Source: Bacteroidia bacterium
Lineage (GTDB): Bacteria > Bacteroidota > Bacteroidia > UKL13-3
Reading direction: 5' to 3'
Length of the DNA: 32,841 bases
Assembly (NCBI GenBank): GCA_025454875.1
Contig: JALONP010000027.1
Coordinates: forward strand, 1 to 32,841
In this document: piece after piece, positions 27,178 to 32,841 of the stretch
How the letters are laid out: each line of letters starts with the position of its first letter
How positions within the stretch are numbered: the first letter of the stretch is position 1
Translations under genes and position numbers: made by a program
The notes under the pieces: generated by a model
Told to the model about the DNA's origin: nothing
The model's database searches: none
What the model saw: only the letters and a program-made list of their open reading frames with translations

Positions 27178-29442
27178 TTATTTTCTTGGTGCAGGAGCGG
27201 CTTCATTCAGTCCTTCAAGTAAAGCCCCTTTTTTCTGGTCAACAGTTTTTAGATTTGTTTGGTCTATTATAAGTACACCTTTAATATTTGTTTCTACGGT
27301 GCCCATTTGCACTTTGGGATTGTACTGGTTATTGTCAATAAACTGAACAGGGTCTGTGCTAGTTCCATTTATTATCTCTTGGGTAGCTTGAGTTGCCTGT
27401 CCATTAGCCATTGTTTTCATATCATAGCCACCTTTTATTTTTTCACCCACTATTACCGTTCCCCCCTCACCCGTAGCATACGTAGTCGCTTGCCCTTGAG
27501 TTGCTACTTGCAATTCTATTATATCTTTTGAACTTAAGCTTTGGTACATAGAGTATGCATCCTGTAAAGCTTGTCCTTTAAGCTTTACTCCTGCATGTTT
27601 TGCTCTCTTTCCGAAGTCTTTAATGGTTAAAGTCTTTTCATCAGCAGAACTAAATATTCTATTATTCTTTTCATGACCTGGTGTTAAGTTAAATACTTGC
27701 TGCCATTTATCCTGAGGAACAAGGGTTGACATTGAGGCAGTAAAAAGTTTTTCTGCATCAGGGTTAGCAGGTTTAATAGAACGGCCTTTATGATCTACAA
27801 ATATTAGAGGACTGTTATTTACAAAGCTGTATGGGCTTAGTTCAGGATATAGCTTATTTTCAGGGTCAATAGTAATAAAACGCCCTATTCTTGCATCGTA
27901 CATTCTCGCTCCAAAATCGTAAGCAAAAGCCACGGGGTCAATTAAGCCCCCTTTTTGGCTTGTGGTATCCATTGCTTTCAGCTTTCCTGTTGCGGTAGTT
28001 ATGGTATAATGCCCATAAGTTTCTTTAGCTGTCGGTTCCCATATTTCTTTAAACATACCTTTGGTCAGTGTCCAATACTCGGCATCTTTAGGGTCTGGTG
28101 GTTCAAAGCTGCTGAAAGGTCTTGCATTTTGAGATTTTCGATTCCATTTTGTTGGGTCATATCCGAATGGGTTCATAATCAATTCCTGCATGTCCAAAGG
28201 CATTTCACGGTAACCTAAGTTGTATAATAATGCCAAATGTTTTTCCAGTTTTAATGCTGTCTTGGCAATTCCAGTATCCTGTTTTAGTTTTTGTATACTG
28301 TTTATCCCGTTTTTAACAGCGTATTTGGTAACTCTTGTATCCAACACCTGTTGTTTTAATAGCAGGGCATTCAGGTTAAGCGAATCGTGCGCCAAAGCCA
28401 GTTCTGCACAACGGAGCAGAAACTCATCATCCTTGGCATTAAATTTACGTTCATAGCTTTTGGCAAGGTTTACTATACATAATCCAATACTTTGTTTGGT
28501 GGTATAATCGCGCAACGCAATTCCACTCAGAATACCCTCAGTAGGCGTGTAAGTAAGGGTTTGGATAATGCCATCACCGGGATGTCCTGCTGTGGCCATC
28601 TCCACATTGTAATACTGGCCTTTAGGGTCTTGGTGTTGGATGTAAATATGCTGTGGTGCAGTGCAAATCCGTGAGTTTGCATTAAAACGGTCAGACAGTA
28701 TTTTAAACAAGGCTGTGAGGGCAAAACAATTCCCTTTATTTTCTTCAGAAATCAACAAGTTCATTACTTGGGAATGCCGCCAGTCTTTCATACCGAAGGG
28801 GTCTGAAGTTGAGTAACCGTATGGTGCATGATAAAACGCAAAAAGGGAACTGTCTTTTATTGAGTATATTTCTACGGTATCTGTAAGGTATTTAAAAATA
28901 GCCCAATTGCAAAGAGCCATTCGATAAAGTTCCTTTCGTTCTTCGGGCATATACTCCAAGTCTTTAAGGTTGAATCTCCCATATTGATTTACTTTTCTAT
29001 CAAATTCTATTGTATCACTATTGTCGTTTGCTTGAATCAGTTGTTGAATAACCATTTGTAATTCAGTTACACTATTCTGAAAAGCAGAATAAGTAAACCA
29101 ACCATTGTTGTAAGGATTTTCACTCAGAAATACAGCTCGCTCAAAGCTTAATTCTGTTTTCTCTTCCAGCATATCCTTCAAATCTATTAGTGCAAGCTCG
29201 TAAATGTCTTTTGAACTTAGTTTAACAGGTTTAGGATTTAATTGCTGAACTGGCAGTTGATAACTTAGGTGTGGCTGATAATATTGTTTCAGGGGTTCGT
29301 AGGAGGACGTATCCGTTGAGGGATTTTGCGCCCCTGAGGTTGCGGTATTGGCAGTTGTGTTTACCTGTTTTTTGGTGCTACACGAGCCAAAAAAAATTAC
29401 GCCTAACAAAATAGGGGTAATAAGATTAACGTAGGCTTTCAT
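27178..29442 (-). CDS. Lipoprotein with transglutaminase-like domain and RHS core plus unique C-terminal tail
   Basis: 754 aa from ATG 29442 (MKAYVNLITPILLGVIFFGSC; lipobox cysteine 21); the frame is open to 29595 but overlaps the upstream gene. Residues ~75-345 form a transglutaminase/papain-like domain with Cys239 (ENKGNCFALTALFKIL), His265 (APQHIYIQ) and Glu281 or Asn279 as candidate catalytic residues. Residues ~310-430 form an alpha-helical, TPR-like section. Residues ~505-553 form one RHS-associated core (AYDFGARMYDARIGRFITID ... SPYSFVNNSPLIFVDHKG); the usual DPxG is DHKG here and no YD-repeats precede it. Residues 554-754 form a tail I cannot assign. A polymorphic-toxin-like surface effector is one reading; a secreted housekeeping enzyme is another. 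It lies 22 nt after its paralogue. Confidence 0.78.
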   Translation of the reverse strand: MKAYVNLITPILLGVIFFGSCSTKKQVNTTANTATSGAQNPSTDTSSYEPLKQYYQPHLSYQLPVQQLNPKPVKLSSKDIYELALIDLKDMLEEKTELSFERAVFLSENPYNNGWFTYSAFQNSVTELQMVIQQLIQANDNSDTIEFDRKVNQYGRFNLKDLEYMPEERKELYRMALCNWAIFKYLTDTVEIYSIKDSSLFAFYHAPYGYSTSDPFGMKDWRHSQVMNLLISEENKGNCFALTALFKILSDRFNANSRICTAPQHIYIQHQDPKGQYYNVEMATAGHPGDGIIQTLTYTPTEGILSGIALRDYTTKQSIGLCIVNLAKSYERKFNAKDDEFLLRCAELALAHDSLNLNALLLKQQVLDTRVTKYAVKNGINSIQKLKQDTGIAKTALKLEKHLALLYNLGYREMPLDMQELIMNPFGYDPTKWNRKSQNARPFSSFEPPDPKDAEYWTLTKGMFKEIWEPTAKETYGHYTITTATGKLKAMDTTSQKGGLIDPVAFAYDFGARMYDARIGRFITIDPENKLYPELSPYSFVNNSPLIFVDHKGRSIKPANPDAEKLFTASMSTLVPQDKWQQVFNLTPGHEKNNRIFSSADEKTLTIKDFGKRAKHAGVKLKGQALQDAYSMYQSLSSKDIIELQVATQGQATTYATGEGGTVIVGEKIKGGYDMKTMANGQATQATQEIINGTSTDPVQFIDNNQYNPKVQMGTVETNIKGVLIIDQTNLKTVDQKKGALLEGLNEAAPAPRK

Positions 29443-29464
29443 TATGGTAAATATAGTTAGTTTT

Positions 29465-31009
29465 TTAGTTGATAAACAATGACCTTTTTTCTTTTGAGTT
29501 AATACCCTTTGCTGTTTGCAGTTTTCCTTTGGTATCCATGTATTGCGCCAAGCGTAATTCTTCTTCAGCAGGAATATCCTGAACCCCCAATGCACGTATC
29601 TTTTTTATATATTCTACGTATTGCAGGTATGCCTTGGTTATTTCAGGGTATTTACTCATTTCACTTTCTGATTGAATATTCCTTGCCTCAACCATTGCAT
29701 TCAACTCACGGGCATAAATCTTTTTCCAGAGGTGGCTTTCTGTTCCATTTACATAGCCATGCTCAGGGAAGTATGGTTTTGCTATTTCTACACACTGTTT
29801 AATGACTTGTTGGTCTGATACCCAATGTTCGTCAATAAAGTTTGCCGCAAGGTCATACAACACCGAAGCTACAACCTGTTTTTTGGTCATGTTGTAGGTG
29901 TATATCTTATTTTTTTGCGCGGTGGCCATCACGGGCATGGACATGGAATAAAAGGCATCACCCATAAAGCGGTCAACGGTGGTTTCGTAGCTGATAATAG
30001 TTCCGTTGTTGTTCTTAAAGCGGATAAAGGAATGTTTAGGGTTGTACGCTAAATATGCTTCAACACCAAGTGCCTCGGCCAGTATCAGGTACATAACAGG
30101 AAAGGTATGGCATTGCCCTGTTCCTGTGGCAAGGGTTTTGGTAACAAAATAGTTGCGCTGGTCATCTTTGGCCTGAAAGTCTATATAATCATAGTAATAT
30201 GGAACATGCTTTATGCGCTTCCCATTAACGGTGATGTATAGTGTATCCGACATAAATTCCTGTATGCCGAAATGCACCTTTTCAGGATTGTTTAAATCGT
30301 ACTTGTTTTCAACTAACCATTGCCTGATAAAATCTGCATTGGACTTTATCAGGGAATTATACTCATCATAGGTTAAGTGTAACCTGCCAAAAGCAGCCTC
30401 AGCTTTGTAGTAAGCATCTTTTACAGATAGTTTTCTTTTGCCTTCCAACATCTCCCTAATAAAATCAATTGCACCTGTATAATTAGGAAGGTCTGCGATA
30501 TACTCAGGTGAGTGGTAGTAATCTGATTGTACAACTTCCGAATTGCGCTTTTGGTCTTGAACAAGTGATTCATTGACTTGTTGCATCATCTTTTCTCTTG
30601 GAGTTAATTCAGGTGGTTTGCCGTTTCTCTGACGTTCCTGTGCATCTGCAATACTTTGTTGGGTTGGTTGCGGGTCATGCCCAAATTTTTGCCTATACTC
30701 AAGGTTTTGTAAAAATTGTTGCCAAAGGCTTTCTTCTTGCATTACAACCAATCCGTTTAGTGTGTAACGGTTTTGTTCAAGTATGGCATCAATCTGTTGT
30801 TGGTATTGGGCGGCCATACTTGGAAAGCTGCTCATCAAAGTCATCATCTCATTAATTCTATCCCAATCGGTAGAATTGACGATGTTCTCATAAATTTTTT
30901 GCTTATCGTAACTCGATAGGGGGCGTGGGGGTATGGGTTTATTTTGCGCCCTTACAGATAAGGTTAAAACCAAACCCAACAAGAGTAGCAAGTTGGTTAT
31001 TTGTGTCAT
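29465..31009 (-). CDS. Secreted transglutaminase-like protein, paralogue of the next gene
   Basis: A 514-aa protein with signal peptide MTQITNLLLLLGLVLTLSVRA|Q. After a Gln/Glu-rich helical region (~30-160), residues ~190-355 form a transglutaminase-like domain: Cys300 in GTGQCHTFPVMYLILAEALG, His326 in NPKHSFIRF, and Glu342 (ISYETT) or Asp346 as the third residue. Residues ~370-490 are helical. The order of features (KLSVKDAYYKAE, catalytic Cys/His, TKKQVVASVLYDLA, ECxEIAKPYF-like helix, LGVQDIPAEE) parallels the downstream lipoprotein (ELSFERAVFLSE, TKQSIGLCIVNLA, LRCAELALAHD, LGYREMPLDMQE), showing tandem duplication and divergence. First gene of the three-gene operon; probably periplasmic or surface-exposed. 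Confidence 0.78.
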   Translation of the reverse strand: MTQITNLLLLLGLVLTLSVRAQNKPIPPRPLSSYDKQKIYENIVNSTDWDRINEMMTLMSSFPSMAAQYQQQIDAILEQNRYTLNGLVVMQEESLWQQFLQNLEYRQKFGHDPQPTQQSIADAQERQRNGKPPELTPREKMMQQVNESLVQDQKRNSEVVQSDYYHSPEYIADLPNYTGAIDFIREMLEGKRKLSVKDAYYKAEAAFGRLHLTYDEYNSLIKSNADFIRQWLVENKYDLNNPEKVHFGIQEFMSDTLYITVNGKRIKHVPYYYDYIDFQAKDDQRNYFVTKTLATGTGQCHTFPVMYLILAEALGVEAYLAYNPKHSFIRFKNNNGTIISYETTVDRFMGDAFYSMSMPVMATAQKNKIYTYNMTKKQVVASVLYDLAANFIDEHWVSDQQVIKQCVEIAKPYFPEHGYVNGTESHLWKKIYARELNAMVEARNIQSESEMSKYPEITKAYLQYVEYIKKIRALGVQDIPAEEELRLAQYMDTKGKLQTAKGINSKEKRSLFIN

Positions 31010-31021
31010 AATGTGGCAGTG

Positions 31022-31050
31022 TAAATGTAACTTTTTTAAAGAAATTTCAA
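31022..31050 (-). promoter_or_regulatory. Possible promoter of the transglutaminase/RHS operon
   Basis: On the minus strand TTG (31050-31048), 18 nt, then TACATTTA (31029-31022), one mismatch to TAnnTTTG. The start codon is 13 nt downstream. A second perfect TATATTTG box at 31259-31252 would instead give a long leader running through the inverted repeat. Confidence 0.38.
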
Positions 31051-31076
31051 AAAAATAGCGTGGGACATTAGCCTAC

Positions 31077-31184
31077 TGTAATTGAGGTACCGCGAAGCAC
31101 CCACAGACAAATAGACCAAGCCCACGCATAGCGTAGCATTGAGTCTATTTCCTGTCTGTTTCAAATTCGCGGTTTTCAATTACA
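31077..31184. repeat. 108-bp imperfect inverted repeat upstream of the transglutaminase operon
   Basis: Nested complementary arms: TGTAATTGA (31077-31085) with TCAATTACA (31176-31184), CCGCGAA with TTCGCGG, and CAGACAAATAGAC with GTCTATTTCCTGTCTG (a 3-nt bulge). A small inner hairpin ACGC-ATA-GCGT sits in the loop. It can fold into one long rod. Possible roles are a terminator/attenuator for the collagen-like gene, a structured leader, or a miniature inverted-repeat element. Confidence 0.8.
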
Positions 31185-31286
31185 AGAAATTAACTAACGC
31201 AATATTTTATTTACTTCCTTTGGGTTTATTTCATTCAGTTTTTATTTATTACAAATATATATTTTTCATGTTACGGTGTTGCACTT

Positions 31287-32841
31287 TTAACAATCAATCA
31301 CTTCCCATTTATTGGTATCATGTTCGTAAAGTATCTGAGCCGATTTTCCTATCAGGATATTCTTTATAGGAATTTCATCCAAGTCCTGAACCATTAGTGT
31401 ACCATGACCACCTTCTGTTTCTGTATTTTTAATGGTAAAACACATAGAGGTTGTCGGAACATCAAGATAAACTTTTTTTTCACTACCTCCCGGATTAAAT
31501 AAGTAAAAGTTATTATGAACAGGGGTAAACGTGTAATCTTCTGTTAAGTCCTGCCTTTGGATAGAAACCGTACCAGTATCTCCACCGCCTGAATTGCCTT
31601 TGTATTGCACCCAAAGGCCGTCAAAAGTGGATTGGCTTATGTCAGTAGGTTCAGTCGCCTGAAACAGTGCAATGAAGTTTTTATTCGGGTCGAACGTGGC
31701 CGTGTATCCGTTTCCTCCGGCATCATCAGCATAAGCAATGTATAGAAAAGCATTCTGCCCGTTCAGTCCGTTTGAACCATCTGAGCCATTAGTACCGTTT
31801 ACTCCAGCTTGCCCTTTATAATTAAACCAAAGGCCGTTAAAATCACTTTGCACAGGTGTTAATGGCACGGTTGAAGTCTTGATAGCAATGTAGTTTTTAC
31901 CTGCGTTAAAAGCGATTGTAAAGCCTGTTCCTGTATTGCTATCGGCATAGGCAATATACACATAGGCACTTTGTCCGTTTAAACCATTTGTGCCGTTAGT
32001 GCCGTTAATTCCGGGTTCACCCTTATATTTAAACCAAAGCCCTGCAAAATCTCCCTGAACTGGTGTTAGTGGTACAGTTGAACTTTTGATAGCAATATAA
32101 TTCTGCACTCCTGTAAAAGCCGTTGTAAAGCCACTACCTGCTGCATCATTGGCATATCCAATGTACACATATGCGCTCTGTCCGTTCAATCCGTTTATAC
32201 CATTGGCTCCCGTGTTGCCCTGTTGTCCTTTATAATTAAACCAACGTCCTGCAAAATCTCCCTGTACAGGCGTAAGCGGAACGGTTGAACTTCTGATAGC
32301 AATAAAGTTTTTTGCTGGGTTAAAAACAGTAGTAAAACCAGCACCGTTATTGTCATCTGCATAGGCAATATATACGTATGCGCTCTGTCCGTTTTGCCCT
32401 GCAACTCCATCATCACCCTTATACTTTGTCCAGTAACCTGCAAAAGTTCCAGGATCCTGACCGTCCATTTCCCAAGTGGTGTGCCTTATGGCAATGTAAC
32501 TTTTATGAGGGTCGAATACTTCACTGAATCCGTCTCCGTTTTCATCATCTGCATACCCTACATACACAAATGCACTTTGCCCGTCTTTTCCGTCCGCTCC
32601 ATCGGCTCCGTCCGCTCCGTTGTTACCATTGTTGCCGGGGTCGCCTTTTTGCCCCTTGTAGTTAAACCACAGCCCGACAAAATCTGCCTGAACGGGTGTA
32701 ATAGGGTTAGAGGTATGTTTGATAGCTATATAATTTTTAGCAGGGCTGAATACTGTAGTAAACCCGTTTCCATTTGCATCATCGGCATAAGCGATATTCA
32801 GGTATGCATTTACACCTGAACCGGATTCATCGGCTGCTATC
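31287..32841 (-). CDS. Collagen-like modular repeat protein, N-terminus beyond the right edge
   Basis: Open in one frame for 518 codons to the window edge, so the 5' end is missing. It has six modules of about 69-72 aa. Each has a globular part (QSAYVYIAYADDNNGAGFTT ... NFIAIRSSTVPLTPVQGDF) ending in W.NYKG, and then a Gly-X-Y collagen-like linker (GNTGANGINGLNG, GINGTNGTNGLNG, GADGADGADGADGKDG). The three central modules repeat at DNA level with an exact 207-bp period. The C-terminal ~100 residues (VSIQRQDLTEDYTFTPVHNN ... KSAQILYEHDTNKWEVIDC) form a distinct beta-rich domain. The layout resembles phage tail-fibre or surface stalk proteins; which one applies here cannot be decided from the window. 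Confidence 0.82.
   Translation of the reverse strand, partial: IAADESGSGVNAYLNIAYADDANGNGFTTVFSPAKNYIAIKHTSNPITPVQADFVGLWFNYKGQKGDPGNNGNNGADGADGADGKDGQSAFVYVGYADDENGDGFSEVFDPHKSYIAIRHTTWEMDGQDPGTFAGYWTKYKGDDGVAGQNGQSAYVYIAYADDNNGAGFTTVFNPAKNFIAIRSSTVPLTPVQGDFAGRWFNYKGQQGNTGANGINGLNGQSAYVYIGYANDAAGSGFTTAFTGVQNYIAIKSSTVPLTPVQGDFAGLWFKYKGEPGINGTNGTNGLNGQSAYVYIAYADSNTGTGFTIAFNAGKNYIAIKTSTVPLTPVQSDFNGLWFNYKGQAGVNGTNGSDGSNGLNGQNAFLYIAYADDAGGNGYTATFDPNKNFIALFQATEPTDISQSTFDGLWVQYKGNSGGGDTGTVSIQRQDLTEDYTFTPVHNNFYLFNPGGSEKKVYLDVPTTSMCFTIKNTETEGGHGTLMVQDLDEIPIKNILIGKSAQILYEHDTNKWEVIDC

Overview
The window is bacterial chromosome from the phylum Bacteroidota, most likely a Chitinophagales/Sphingobacteriales-like lineage; I cannot place it lower. 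Four things support this. Several secreted proteins carry type IX secretion (T9SS) sorting domains of type A and type B. The bL28-bL33-DUF4295 ribosomal cassette is typical of the phylum. Promoters match the Bacteroidota pattern TTG-N18/19-TAnnTTTG. Shine-Dalgarno sequences are mostly absent.

Layout. 1-2448 (-): a very large secreted, SprB-repeat-type protein running off the left edge. 2449-2855: intergenic DNA with dispersed-repeat debris. 2856-4811 (-): gyrB. 4956-7082 (+): a T9SS type-B cargo protein, tail-to-tail with queA (-), followed by an enoyl-CoA hydratase (-). 9214-10802 (+): a small Cys-rich secreted protein whose natural ATG is separated from its reading frame by a seven-copy TTCTY pentamer tract (a likely phase switch), then a T9SS type-A cargo protein. 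10895-11483 (+): rpmB, rpmG and the DUF4295 ribosomal protein with promoter and terminator. 11629-15491 (+): ftsY-rimO-bshC, tightly packed. 15488-16027 (-): a SpoU-type RNA methyltransferase. 16141-19386 (-): a 1081-aa T9SS type-A protein. 19819-21117 (+): an outer-membrane barrel fused to a SPOR domain. 21363-23963 (+): mutS. 24066-24141: tRNA-Gly(GCC) with a textbook promoter. 24579-24663: tRNA-Leu(UAA).

From tRNA-Leu rightwards the content turns accessory. Just upstream of the tRNA are two near-identical 152-bp tandem units, each starting with the first 18 nt of the tRNA gene and containing two strong hairpins. A tyrosine recombinase follows directly on the tRNA 3' end, the classical position for an integrated element, with a 46-aa Pro/Ser/Lys-rich mini-ORF converging on it. 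Next is a minus-strand three-gene operon (31009 to 26301): a secreted transglutaminase-like protein, a lipoprotein with the same fold plus a lone RHS core and a unique C-terminal tail, and a MORN-like protein. A six-module collagen-like repeat protein runs off the right edge. No second att copy is visible, so the element would extend beyond the window.

The best candidates for something undescribed are the transglutaminase/RHS-core/MORN operon (possible surface effector plus immunity), the pentamer phase switch, and the tRNA-fragment tandem units.
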